A DNA stretch of 64,000 nucleotides, from contig CM073887.1 in the NCBI GenBank assembly GCA_037176705.1, forward strand, positions 22,943,501-23,007,500. Direction: 5' to 3'. Below are positions 21,302 to 32,773 of the stretch, piece after piece (position 1 is the stretch's first letter; each line of letters opens with the position of its first letter). Source of the DNA: Molossus alvarezi. Its lineage: Eukaryota > Chordata > Mammalia > Chiroptera > Molossidae. The translations under genes and the position numbers were made by a program. The notes below the pieces were generated by a model that searched no databases, was not told where the DNA came from, and saw nothing but the letters and a program-made list of their open reading frames with translations.

Positions 21302-23362
21302 GGATGCCCACTCTTGCCACTCTTATTTAACATAGTACTGAAAGTCTTAGCCACAGCTATGACATGAAAACATAAAAGGAATCCAAATTGGAAAGGAGGA
21401 AGTAAAACTGTCATTATTTGCAGATAACAAGATACTGTACATAGAAAACTCTAAAGACTCCATCAAAAATCTACTAGGTTTAATAAATGAATTTGGCAAA
21501 TTATTGTCAAGAAATCGACAGCATTTTTGTATACCAACAATGAACTCAATGAAAGAGAAACTTAAAAAGCAACTCCATTTACCGTTGCAGCAAAAAAATT
21601 TAAGATACTTAGGTATAAACTTAACCAGAGAAGTAAAGGGCCTATTTGCAGAAAACTACAGGTCACTGAAAAAAAGAAATAGAAGAAGATATAAAAAAGT
21701 AGAAGCATATACCTTGTTCATGGATTGGAAGAATTAACATAATTAGAATGTCCATACTACCCAAAGCAATCTATAGATTCAATGCAATCCCCATCAAAAT
21801 ACCAACAACACATTTCACAGAACTAGAGCAAATACTCCAAAAGTTTATATGGAACCAAAAAAGACCCCAAATAGTTACAGCAATCTTGAAAAAGAAGAAC
21901 AAAGTAGAAGGGATCACAATACCGAATATCAGGCTATACAACAAAGCCACAGTAATCAAAACAGCCAGGTACTGGCACATAAACAAGCATATAGATCAAT
22001 GGAACAGAACAGAGAACATGAAATTTGACCCAGGTCATTATGCTCAATTAATATTTGATAAAGGTGGCAAGAGCATATAATGGAATAAAGACAGCCTCTT
22101 CAATATATGGTGTTGGGAAAATTGGATAGCTACACGCAAAAAACTGAAGCTAGACCACCAACTTACACCATACACAAGAACAAACTCAAAATGGATAAAA
22201 GACTTAAATGTGACCAATGAATCCATTAAAATCCTAGAAGAAAATGCAGGCAACAAAATTTCTGACATCACACGCAACAGAATTTTCACTGATACAATGT
22301 CTAAGGTAATAGAAACAAAGGAAAAAATGAACACACGGGAATACATCAAACTAAAAAGCTTCTGCACAGCAAAAGAAACAGCCATCAAAATGGAAAGGAA
22401 ACCCACTACATGGGAGAGATAATTGCCAACTATACGTCAGATAAGGGGCTAATTTCCAAAATATATAGAGTACTCATGCAACTCAACAAAAGGAAGACAA
22501 AGAATCCAATTAAAAAACAGGCAGAAGACCTAAAGAGACACCTCTCCAAACAGGACATACAAATGGCTAAGAGACATTTTAAAAAACGCTCAACATCACT
22601 AATTATCAGAGAGATGCAAATTAAAACAACTGCGGTATCACCTCACACCTACCGGAATGGCTACCATCAACAAATCATCAAACAACAAGTGCTGGTAAGG
22701 CTGTGGAGAAAAGGGGACTCTAGTACACAGTTGGTGGGAATGCAGACTGGTGCAGCCACTATGGAAAACAGTATGGTGTTTCCTCAAAAAATTAAAAATT
22801 GAACTGCCATTTGACCCAGTGATCCCGCTTCTAGGAATATACCCTAAGAAGCCTGAAACACCAATCAGAAAGAATATATGTACCCCTATTTTCATAGCAG
22901 CACTATTTATAATCACTAAAATCTGGAAACAGCCCAAGTGCCCATCAAGAGATGAGTAGATAAAAAAGCTGTGGTACATATACAACTTGGAATATTATGC
23001 AGCTGCAAGAAAGAAAGATCTCTTATCCTTTGAGACTACATGGAAGGACCTGGAGAGTATTATCCTAAGCGAAACAAGCCAAGCAGAGAAAGACAAATAT
23101 CACATGGTCTCCCTTATCTGTGGAATATAATGAACAAAACAAGCTGAGGAACAAAATAGACCCAGAGACATGGAAGTGGGGTGCAGACTGACAAATCTCT
23201 GAAGAGTTGGAGTGAGGGGAGGGAAGAGATAAACCACAGAACTTCTATGCATGTATGTGTAAACAAGGACATAAACAATAATGCTGGGGGGGGGGGGGTT
23301 GGGAGGAGGGTGTCAATGGAGGCAAAAAAGAGAAACATCTGCAACAAAAATTATTAATTAAT

Positions 23363-23541
23363 GTTTTTAAAAAGCAAAGGAAAACTTGAATATACCATTT
23401 GGTAGCCTAACCAAGCTTTTGATATTTAAGGTAAAAATGTGATTTGTAAGCTTTTATTTATTAAAGAAATATTTTTGTGTGTACAAAAATAAATAAACAA
23501 ACAAATAAATACTGAACTGATTTAACCAAAAAAAAAAGGAA
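23363..23541 (+). mobile_element. L1 3' transduction with its own poly(A) tail
   Basis: About 165 bp of non-L1 DNA sits between the L1 3' end and the right TSD. Its last AATAAA (23504-23509) is followed 19 bp later by a 10-A run (23528-23537). Both tails lie inside the TSD, which is the mark of readthrough past the L1 signal. Confidence 0.7.
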
Positions 23542-23557
23542 AGAAAACCACCATACC

Positions 23558-23720
23558 ATGATCATGGGAGTATGCAGAGCCAGAAGAGGGCTCAGCTGGT
23601 GGAGAGGGTAATCAATAGTTGCAGAGGTAGTCAAGATGTATAGAGAATGAGAATCAGATACTAATGCACTAATGTGGAAAACACTAGAGGGCTACAGTAC
23701 CCTGAACATCAGTAAGGAAG
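23558..23720 (+). repeat. Anonymous ancient repeat, copy 2 right half
   Basis: Resumes the repeat after the L1 (GTGGAGAGGGTAATCAATAG). This supports the L1 boundaries independently of the TSD. Confidence 0.5.
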
Positions 23721-23729
23721 GTTTGATTC

Positions 23730-24640
23730 TATGGGACTGTGTGCTGTTTCTGATCTTCTCTTCCTGATCCCTTAGGCCTACGCTTCCTTCCATCTTCTTT
23801 AGTCATCCCTAAGACACATACCTTACTTCCTATTTGATTTTTCTTTATACCCAGACCAATGTTCTTCTCATTCCTTCATTTATTTCCACCTCGAGGCCTT
23901 ATTTTATCTGTTTCCTGTACCTGGAATACCCTTCTCAGTCCATTTATTTCTCTCTATTGATTGGAAAAGGAGGTGGTAAATACCTTGAAAAATACACTGA
24001 AAGAAACCTAGAAAATGGTTTTTAAAATTAATAGGGAATGGGTGAACTATACTATGTGAATTATATCTCAATAAAGCTGTTTTTAAAAAATGAACAGGGA
24101 AGTATTTCCCCAGCTTAAACAACAAATGACTAGACTGTGATGTATTTAGGGCTCTCTAAAGATCTTCCATATAATTCTTGTGATTACATTTTTTTTAAAA
24201 GCTCAAACTAACTGCATATATTTTCTGTTCCAATTGCTAAAACACAAAATGTATAGCTTAACCCAATACATGAGATATAGCCCATTACTGGTAGCATATT
24301 ACTGGTAATGATTTAGTCAGTGACATCACGAACTGACCAAATGAGGAGGAAATAAATAGGAACATCTTTATACTCTATTTTAAAGGGGGCTCCACAACAT
24401 TTCTGCCTTAAAAATCAATTTTAATTTACAGAATACTTTATTCCTTGGAATATCTGATTTAATATGTTCCAATTTTCATTTTCACATCTTGGGGAATTTT
24501 AATTAAGATGGGGTTTGCTAAGGTCACATTTAACATACAAAGCTATATATAACATATTAAAGCTGCTGAAAATCCAGTCAGCAATTTTTCCCCCTAAAAG
24601 TGGGGGGAAAGTAATATAGTTATTTCTAGATCTTCTATTC
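23730..24640. other. Intergenic or intronic AT-rich DNA, no feature recognised
   Basis: No gene-like frame, no tRNA and no clear repeat. Short A/T runs only. Confidence 0.4.
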
Positions 24641-24662
24641 ATATAAAAAATAAACTGTTTCG

Positions 24663-24894
24663 CCCTGGCCGGTTTGGCTCAGCAGTTAGAGCGTTGGCCT
24701 GCGGTCCTGAGAGACCCGGGTTCGGTTTCCACTAAGGGCGTACCTTAGTTGCAGTTTGTCCCCGGCCCTGGTTGGTCTTGCCCCTTTCACATTGATGTTT
24801 CTCTCTCTCCCTCTCTCTCCCTCCCACGTTATCTGAACAAAAAATAAAAAAATGTCCTCGGGTGAGGATAAAAAAAAATTAAAAAATTAAAAAA
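24663..24894 (+). mobile_element. Ves SINE, type B, internally deleted
   Basis: TSD AAACTGTTTCG at 24652-24662 and again at about 24895. About 30 bp between the B-box arm and the CT-rich body are missing. Confidence 0.88.
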
Positions 24895-25559
24895 AAACTG
24901 TTTCGAGTAATCACCCATTTTTACCTTTATTTCACTAAATTGTAAAGGTACCTCCAAAATGACAGGACAATGCTGAAAAAGGATTCACAATAATAAAATG
25001 TGAGAGTTATATTTTGATATTATCTCAACAGTGGGCATTTTATCTTTTCATATGTTTGACTGCATCTGAAGGGATACTATTCTCCCCACCAAATCTGACT
25101 ATGCATAATTTATTTGCATACTAGAAATCAGCAGCCTGAGAATTTTGTTCAACATGTTCCTTCTTCAGGAAGGGGAGGAAGAGAAGAAGTAATTCAATAT
25201 AATCAGAGATTAGATTAATTTTATTCCTCACTTTTAATAATTGAGAGAAAATGTTAATTGTCATAAGATGATTGAAGTCTTTAATGGGAAATTCTAATCG
25301 CCTTTCAGGATAAGTATTCTCAACCAACCTAAATTCTTTCCATAGCATCTTCTACCATGTCAATCTTCACTTCCCATCCCCATGTGCTTGGAATAAAGTG
25401 ATTGAGATCTAATTTTGTGGCATCTGGCCGACATTGCCTTGTACCATAATTAACTATGAACACCAAAGAGTGAAAGAATAGCATAGGATGAGGGCCTAAG
25501 GATCAAAAATGCTAAAGACATTATGATTTAAGTGAAATTAATGAGGACAGATTCTAGAT

Positions 25560-25830
25560 ACATTTGGAGTCTAGATACAGTTGGTAGATTCTAGAAACAG
25601 AAGAACTAAAATAAGAGTTTGACTGAATTTGGCGGATTGAATGACTTGACGGATTGGATGTGGGTGGTGGAAATGAGGGTGGTAATTGGGATAGGAGGAT
25701 GGTAAAAGACAAGAATTTAAAAAGAGAAATCAAGAATGACTCCCAGGTGATTGTCTGAGAACAGTCATACTATTACGTGAAATGAGAAAGGCTGGAGAAG
25801 AAATAGCTTTGTTGGGCTATCAAACCCAGT
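25560..25830 (+). repeat. Anonymous ancient repeat, copy 3 (continues at 26351-26440)
   Basis: Downstream part of the same family (GGATTGGATGTGGGTGGTGG, AATCAAGAATGACTCCCAGG). It is split by the MaLR LTR and continues with a TTGAGACACCTATTAGATA block. Confidence 0.55.
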
Positions 25831-26350
25831 GGTATGCTGCATACTATCCCCCAAGGATATCCATGTCACAATCCCCAGAACCTGTGAATATGTTACCTTA
25901 CCTGGTAAAAGGGTCTTTGCACATATGATTAAGTTAGTACCCTGAGATGGGGAAGATTGTCTGGGATAATCTGGGTGGATTTAGTATAATGCTAAATATT
26001 CTTATAAGAGGAATGCAGGAGACTCAGAAACTTATGAGACTATGCAGAAGACATAAGGACGAAAGTAGAAGCAAGAGAAGAGCAAAGACGCTATGCTGCC
26101 AGCTTTGAGGATGGAGCAAAGGGCCATAAGCCATGGTGTGCAGCTGGCATCTAGAAGTTAAAAAAGGCAAAGATATGATTCTCTCCTAGAGCCTTGGGAT
26201 GGAATACAACCCTACCAACATCTTGATTTTAGCCCAGTGAAGCTGATTTTAGACTTCTGACCTCCAGAACTGTAGAAAAATAAATTCATGTTGTTTAAAG
26301 CCACTAAATTTGTAATAATTTGTCAGAGTAGAAATAGGAAACTAATATAT
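25830..26350 (+). mobile_element. MaLR (MLT1-like) LTR inserted in an ancient repeat
   Basis: Has CCCCAAGGATATCCATGTC, a GCACATATGATTAAGTTAG block, ACTTCTGACCTCCAGAAC and an end in AGGAAACTAATATA. The ancient repeat flanking it (25560-25830 and 26351-26440) is split by the insertion. Confidence 0.7.
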
Positions 26351-27196
26351 ACATGTTAAATTTGAGACACCTATTAGATATCTAAGTAGAGGTGCTGAGT
26401 AGGCAGTCTGGAGCTCTGAGAGGGCTGGACTAGAGACATAAAATCAGAAGAACATGTTGAATTATGAATCCTCAACCCCACACATACAAACCTGATATCC
26501 CAAAAGAGCACTCATGTGCACACACACATTTTTTAATGTAATTTCAAGATGTTCAAGAATCCTTATATTCACAGAACCTCCAGAATATTTTAAGGAATCA
26601 CAAGGCAGTCTGTTCGAACCCTGATAAGATTGATCCCTCCTTAAAAAGGAGGAATCCAAGTAACTTTCCATTTCTAAGAAATCTTTACATAACTTTCCCA
26701 ATTCTGCTTATTAAAAAAAAAATGTTACAAAAACATTTAACACAAAGTTCACATCCTCATGTAACTGTATGCTTATCACTCGTATCCTATACACTCTTCA
26801 GGCTTAAGAATGTGTCAATATGCCTCTGACTCCTTTTTAAATGTTTATACAGATGTATAGATTTTTTTTAACCTGCCTTTTTAAATGATGGTTGCTTTTT
26901 AAAATTAGCTTATAATAACAGAAAGTTGTGGTTACAAGTGCAAAGCGTTAGAGTTGAGAGACCTTTGATTCAGTTATTAAAAATTTCACATAACGAGGCT
27001 AGATAACAAGATAACAGTTGATCAAAGAAAGTTTGTGTCAAGGAATTTTAAATAATGAAAACATTTTACCTTAAAAATGAAAATTACTAGAACATTTTCA
27101 AAGGTGAGAATTTGGGTTTTAGAAGTATCCTCCAAGTTCAATAATGCTATTTTTATTTCTGACATGCAGAGCTAACATGAAAGAACATAGTATTTT

Positions 27197-27435
27197 TTTT
27201 TTATCCTCACCCGAGCACATTTTTCGATATTTTGTTCAGATAGAGTGGGAGGAAGGGAGAGAGAGAGAGAGAAATATCGACGTGAGAGGGACACATCGAG
27301 TGGTTGCCACCCACACGACCCAACCAGGGCCGGGGACAAACTGCAACCGAGGCATGTCCCCTTAGCGGGAACCGGACCCGGGTCTCTCAGGACTACAGGC
27401 CGACACTCTAACCGCTGAGCCAAACCAGCCAGGGC
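27197..27435 (-). mobile_element. Ves SINE, type B
   Basis: TSD GAACATAGTATTTT at 27183-27196 and GGACATAGTATTTT at 27437-27450 (one mismatch). Confidence 0.9.
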
Positions 27436-27724
27436 AGGACATAGTATTTTTTAATGCATTTGTTTCATATTCTTTTTATCCAGAAGCTGCTGAGTTGGTA
27501 TATAATGAAAAATATGTTAGCTCACTTAGAGGCCCAATGATCTAGTTCCAAAATGTGCACATTTTAAACCTCTAAAAACAGGTCACAGAGAAAGTAAAAC
27601 AAAACCGGTGTCGGTCTACCTTTCTTTGGAGCTCATGTGGCTTAGCCAAGCCTTTCAAAGAAGGAACAATCCACTGAACATCAAGATGGAAGCATCCTAT
27701 TGTTGGACCATGGTTAATACTGCA

Positions 27725-27941
27725 AACAGTCAGTCCGGTCGGCTCAGTGGTTGAGCACTGACCCATGCATCAAGAGGTTGCCGGTTTGATTCCCGGTCAG
27801 GACACATGTCCAGGTTGTGGGCCCTATCCCCAGTGGGGGACATGCAGGAGGCGGCAAATCATTGTTCTGTTTCATTGATTTTTCTATCTCTCTCTCCCTC
27901 TCACTTCCTCTCTCTCTAAAATCAATAAAGAAAAAATAAAA
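27725..27941 (+). mobile_element. Ves SINE, type A
   Basis: Head CGGTCGGCTCAGTGGTTGAG, tail AAATCAATAAAG, TSD AATACTGCA at 27716-27724 and 27942-27950. Confidence 0.86.
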
Positions 27942-28149
27942 AATACTGCAGTCAGCTTTGCACAGTATTTTTCATCAAGTGCTTGAGTCTCTACAAGTGA
28001 AAAACATTTACCAAATACTGTGTGAGTTCAAAAAATATACTCTAAAAACCTTTCTAGAAGATTATATTTCTATAGCCATGAAATTAAACATAATAGGGCA
28101 GACCTAAGAATTCCCAGACAAAAAATAAATAAAAAAAGGTGAAAGGTCA

Positions 28150-28560
28150 TGTTAAATTTGACCTTTAAGGTTTGAATGCAGGGGAATAACACAATCAGTT
28201 TGTATTTTAGAAAATCACATTGGCAATTTACATTTTAGAAAAATCACTTTGGTAGTTGTGCAGAGAATGGATTACAGAAAAGCAAGTCAGGAGGTAGAAA
28301 TGCCTCCTGTACCAGGACAGTAGCAATGGGGATGGAGAGAAGAGGAGAGTCAAGAGCCACAAAGGAGACAAATTCAATAAAATCTAGTAACTGACTGATT
28401 AGATGTAAGTACTCATGGTGAGGGAGAAAGTTAAGAACTTCACCCAGGTTTCTTGCTTAGGCAACTTGAGGTGTGTCATTCAGTGAGATATAGAACCTTG
28501 GAGAAGATAGCTTAAGTTAAAGACATCAAGAGTCTATGATAAAGAAATCCAAAAAGACAC
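28150..28560 (+). repeat. Anonymous ancient repeat, copy 4
   Basis: Middle and downstream parts of the same family (AATCACTTTGGTAGTTGTGC, CACCCAGGTTTCTTGC). Confidence 0.5.
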
Positions 28561-28691
28561 CTTTCAGTCTTACATTGTACATTTATTAAATAAGTGAGTT
28601 GAGAGAATTAGAATATATTCCAAAAGTTCAATAGACCAAATTCTAGTTACTTATTAGATGTAGAGAGTTCATGAAAAATAACACACATTAG

Positions 28692-28849
28692 GCCCTGGCC
28701 GGGTCGCTCAATTGGATAGTCGTCACGATAAGCCAAGGTTCTGGGTTCAATCACTGGTCAAGGCACATACAAGAATCAAGTAATGAATGCATAAATAAGT
28801 GGAACCGCAAATCAGTGTTTCTTTCTCTCTGTCTCTTCGTCTCTCTAAA
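28692..28849 (+). mobile_element. Ves SINE, type A head and body, fused to a foreign 3' half
   Basis: An older, diverged copy runs to CTCTCTAAA at 28849. Its usual ATCAATAAA end is absent; a 204-bp type B SINE/L1 chimera follows instead. Confidence 0.75.
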
Positions 28850-29053
28850 TGTTCCTTTCACATCGATGTTTCTCTCTCTCTCTCTCTGTTCCTCTCTCTC
28901 CCTCCCACTCTATCTGAACAAAAAATGGAAAAATGTCCTCGGGTGAGGATAAAAAAAAAAAAGAAAAACCTATAGCCAACAGCAAACTCAATGGGCAAAA
29001 ACTAAAAGCATTTCCCTTAAGAACAGGAACCAGACAGGGATGCCCACTCTTTT
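28850..29053 (+). mobile_element. 204-bp copy of the SINE 20693 3' half plus adjacent L1 ORF2
   Basis: Same length as 20834-21037, with one substitution seen by eye (G at 20942, A at 28958). It includes the SINE tail, the TSD junction and 75 bp of L1. It ends in TTTT exactly where the donor meets the T-run of the antisense SINE at 21036. Confidence 0.85.
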
Positions 29054-29068
29054 AAATTTAAATTTAAA

Positions 29069-29082
29069 ACACACACACACAC
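29069..29082 (+). repeat. Short (AC)n tract
   Basis: Seven AC units right after the A/T tail of the chimeric element ending at 29053. Confidence 0.9.
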
Positions 29083-29353
29083 GTTAGTTTTGGTCTGCTC
29101 ACACTAGCAAGACATAAGAAAGCTGTGTTAGATGATGTTGTACCCAATGATTCACTGCCCTCCCTGTGGAAGGATTATCCACCCACTTGAGATACCAGGA
29201 GACTTGCAGGACCTCCTGCAAAAAAATTACACTGTCCTGCATCACTAACATCAAGCTGGCCAAAGAATGTGAGTAGAAGTGATATGTACTACTTTTGAGC
29301 AGAAGTCTTAAAAGCTGGCACATGGTTTGTCCCTTGTTCTTTTTCCCAGATAA

Positions 29354-30001
29354 TGTGAATCCTGAGAAAGAAGACACCAAGAAGGGCTCCTGGTGGCCAA
29401 CTGGGCTCAAATTAAAACAAAAACAAAAGCAGAACCTAGCAGCCATTTCTACACAGGGGCCTTTTATGCACACTGCATTTTAGGGAGAAGCCTGCACTTA
29501 ACAACCTGCCTCTACACTGAACTCCCTGCCTGCACTGTGTTTCTGCCATCTGAGCCAGCCCTTATAAAAAAGTTCTTGGAATGCTATTTCAACCAATGAC
29601 CAACCAGAGTGGTTCTATTCTGACCAATCAGGACAGTGCCTTTTGGGCCGAAATGTGATGATTTGGAGTTCTCATGCTAATAAGGACAGACCAATCAGGG
29701 ACCAGGGGTGGGGTACTTACTTCTGTTCACATAAACCAGCTCCCCTCAGCTACTTCCTTTCCACTGAAGACTGAAGATTGCATTTTCCTGGCTAAGTTGA
29801 AACACTGAAGATGTCTAGCCAGAGCAGAGAGGAGCACATCAGTGCAGTGCAAAGCAGACCAGCAAGTAGAAGAGTTGAGCAGACCATCTAAGAGCAGAGC
29901 AACGCTGTCTAGCTGGAGAGGGGCCTAGCCCCAGGGTTGCCTCATAGCTGTGCTATATCACAACTGAACTGTTTCTGCGCTAGTTTCCTTTTCACCACAC
30001 T
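29354..30001 (+). mobile_element. Candidate solo ERV LTR
   Basis: Three CCAAT-type boxes lie within about 100 bp (near 29593, 29623 and 29689). A TTATAAAAAA box is at about 29561 and an ATAAACC at about 29732. The block starts at a TG and ends at CACACTTCA. No gag, pol or env reading frame is seen. The boundaries are approximate and the family is unresolved. Confidence 0.42.
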
Positions 30002-30362
30002 TCAAATTGGGGATTCCCGATGGCGTTGAATTGGGACCAACGATCATCATCAGTTGACAGACAGTAAGAATGGCTCCTTCAGCCAGGATCCCAAAATGAA
30101 GAAGTCAAGTGTGGATGAGCTTGGCTCACCAGTTGAATATAACTGTTGTAAGATACTGAGTTCTAGAGCTTGTTTGTTACTCCAGCATTAACAACAAAAA
30201 TATGAGGGGTTTGTGTCTAACAAATAATGTTTGTTTCTCTCTTCTAGTTAAATTTTCTGGTGATCTGCTAAGAAGCAATCTGACAGGAAAATAAAAAAGT
30301 TGGCCCAAATATACCAAAACTAAAACAAAGAATTTTGAACCTGAAAGGAAACTTGATATTCT

Positions 30363-30545
30363 GGAGTCAGCAAACTTTTTTTCTGACTATACAGTAAATA
30401 TTTTAGGCTTGTGAGCCACACAGATGTGGCACAAAAGCAGTCATAGACAATATGTAAATAAATTAGCATGGCTGTGTTCTAACAAAACTTTATTTACAAA
30501 AACAGGCAGTGAGCCAGATTTGGTCCACAGGTCTGTAGTTTCTAA
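30363..30545 (+). mobile_element. hAT-Charlie-type MER relic
   Basis: GTCAGCAAACTTTTTTTCTG, TAAATATTTTAGGCTTGTG and AACTTTATTTACAAAAACAG form the familiar MER repeat pattern, ending GGTCTGTAGTTTCTAAACC. Confidence 0.65.
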
Positions 30546-30547
30546 AC

Positions 30548-30680
30548 CCTTGGTCTAAATCCTTCATATTGTCATTGAGGAATCTGAGACCGAGAGAGAT
30601 TAAATCAAGATCATACAGCTGGTTAGTGGCAGGTTGAGCATTAGATTAGAGTGCAGGTCTTCTGATTATACTCCTTTAGA
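30548..30680 (-). mobile_element. MIR SINE
   Basis: GAGGAATCTGAGACCGAGAG and CATACAGCTGGTTAGTGGCA are the antisense MIR pattern. Confidence 0.65.
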
Positions 30681-31284
30681 ATAGATTCTGTTGGATCACA
30701 AGACAGAGATGAAATACATAAGAAAAAATGAGGCAGAGAATCAGAAAATGCTAAGGTTTTTATTATGTTAAACAGCCTTTAACAGTTTGGTTATAAATAA
30801 GGATTTGCTTTTTAAAGAGATTATGGCTTCCATAAAAATCGAGTGAGTGTCAAAAACCAAACAGGTAAACAAATGATAAATTAGGCAGTATTTGAAAAAT
30901 GATCTTCAGAGAAAACTATTCTATACCTCCTTCCTACTATCATTTCCTCAAACACTTTATCAATTATTTGTTTTATCAACAGGACAGCATTTGTTATGAT
31001 CACTGCAATAACTTATCCTAAGGCAAAACAGGGCTTTAAAAAACACCATAATATGAGCAACAAATACACTAGACCAGCAGCAGCCAATTATTTCTCATGG
31101 TATTTTAAATTTATTTATTTTTTCCTTTTAATTTCCAAAGTAATACTCATTGGAGGAAACTCAAACAATATAGAAGTATATAAAGTGACACTCTGCCCTC
31201 CTCAATTTCATTCCCCAGAGTGTTCATGCATGACTGATTTACATCAGAACAGGGTAATAAAGCTACTTTCTCTGAGCAACTCTT

Positions 31285-31430
31285 TTGGTTTTCAATCCTC
31301 ACCCAAGGATATTTTTCCATTTATCTTCAGCTAGAGTGGGGGGGGGGGGCGCAGAGAAACATTGACGTGAGAGACACATCAACTGGCCACCTCCTGCATG
31401 ACTCCAACCAGGGTCGGAGACCGAAGCAAC
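31285..31430 (-). mobile_element. 5'-truncated Ves SINE, type B
   Basis: TSD CTCTGAGCAACTCTT at 31270-31284 and CTCTGAGCTACTCTT at 31431-31445. The tRNA-like head is missing, so the truncation occurred at insertion. Confidence 0.85.
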
Positions 31431-31526
31431 CTCTGAGCTACTCTTAACAACAAAGAGGAATATGGACTTCCCCTGGCCAAATATCCTTTCCAAAGCATGT
31501 TTTAAAAAGCAACAAAGATGTTAGGG

Positions 31527-31751
31527 CAGTGGTTCTCAACCTTCCTAATGCTGTGACCCTTTAATACAGTTCCTCATGTTGTATGTGGGTGTATGTGCAC
31601 GTGGGCGGACCCTCCTTGAGACGGATAGAGGAGCAGTGTCTCGGTTCCTAAGACCATCGGAAATATGTGTTTTCCGATGGTCTTAGGCAACCCCTGTGAA
31701 AGGGTCATTCGACCCCCAAAGGGCTCGCAACCCACAGGTTGAGAACTGCTG
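31527..31751. mobile_element. hAT-type MITE (URR1/Charlie-like ends) with internal hairpin
   Basis: The ends CAGTGGTTCTCAACCT and AGGTTGAGAACTGCTG are inverted repeats (14 of 16). They are flanked by an 8-bp TSD, TGTTAGGG at 31519-31526 and GGTTAGGG at 31752-31759 (7 of 8), the hAT length. An internal perfect 17-bp inverted repeat (31647-31663 and 31671-31687, 7-nt loop) is present. No transposase frame, so non-autonomous. Confidence 0.8.
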
Positions 31752-32524
31752 GGTTAGGGATTTGGCCTGCAAATAAGGAAAGCTAGCTGCCCATGCACTA
31801 TAATCAGATGAGTGATTATACCTTGATAATACTACTGTAGAATGTATATACACTTCAAAAATGAATATCCATTTCTTCTCTTTTGGTATTTTACTAGGAA
31901 AACTTGGGGCAATTTGCTCAGTTTTGAAATCCATACTTGAGTGACATCAGTGAACACAGTAAAATAAGAACTCCAAAAGCTGTCCTCCATAAAAGCAATA
32001 AAAAACTGGCAGAATCAACTTTTTTGGAACTCTGGAAACTAACTAAAAGCTTGCAGAAACTAATTTATACACGTAATAACAGTGGAACACTAAGAAATAC
32101 TAGCTGGATTTTGGTTAGAGTGTGAGCTTTGTGACATATCCCCATTCTCCAGCTCAGTGGTAGCCTTGAGAATAACAGTCTGCCTTCCTTGTACCAGTAA
32201 CAGTAACAAAGGGCGAAGAACGACCTCACTCACAAAGAATTGTAATAATTTGTTTTGACCTGTCTGGTGGTGCCCTAGAAGACTGGCACACAAGATGACT
32301 TTATCTTGCCTAATTCGGAACTCTCCAAGTGCTAAAAAGTGGCTAGCTGAAGGGAGTTTGTTGAAAACATTTACAAGTTAAAAATGTATTAGTTGATGCT
32401 GCATGAGGCAATGAATAATAGTTGGGGCAAACAAGACACCAAAGAAGTTGGGAGGAAAGGCTAGAGAATGAGAGGCTTTGGAGAATGAGAGCTTTGATTC
32501 CTAGAAATCAAGAAGATGGTGTGA

Positions 32525-32773
32525 GCCCTGACCGGTTTGGCTCAGCGGTTAGAGCAGCGGCCTGCGGTCCAGAGAGACCCGGGTTCGGTTCCCGCTAAGG
32601 GCACGTACCTCGGTTGCAGTTTGTCCCCGGCCCTGGTTGGTCGTGTGGGTGGCGGCCACTCAATGTGTCCCTTTCACGTCGATGTTTCTCTCTCTCTCTC
32701 TTCCTCTCTCTCCTTCCTACTCTATCTGAACAAAAAATGGAAGAATGTCCTCAAGTGAGATTTAAAAAAAAAA
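32525..32773 (+). mobile_element. Ves SINE, type B
   Basis: Perfect 15-bp TSD AAGAAGATGGTGTGA at 32510-32524 and 32774-32788. Confidence 0.93.

Larger units (their letters stand above)
18826..23000 (+). pseudogene. L1 ORF2 pseudogene (endonuclease and reverse transcriptase)
   Basis: The expected start codon reads ATA at 18826 (then ATNKYIS-like). Endonuclease remains include NVNGLNAPS-like and CLQETRL. RT remains include [22 protein letters not shown] and [12 protein letters not shown]. The catalytic FADD motif reads FADN near 21420. In-frame stops and two SINEs disrupt it, so it cannot encode an active protein. Confidence 0.8.
16156..23541 (+). mobile_element. Full-length, dead L1 with five nested SINEs and a 3' transduction
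   Basis: The element is flanked by a 15-bp TSD: GAAAACCACCCTACC at 16141-16155 and GAAAACCACCATACC at 23543-23557 (one mismatch). It splits an ancient repeat that resumes on the other side. The order is 5' UTR (about 16156-17046), ORF1, ORF2, 3' UTR ending near 23349, then about 165 bp of non-L1 sequence and a second poly(A). SINEs sit at 17073, 17957, 18495, 20693 and 21036. Without them the element is about 6 kb. Confidence 0.82.
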
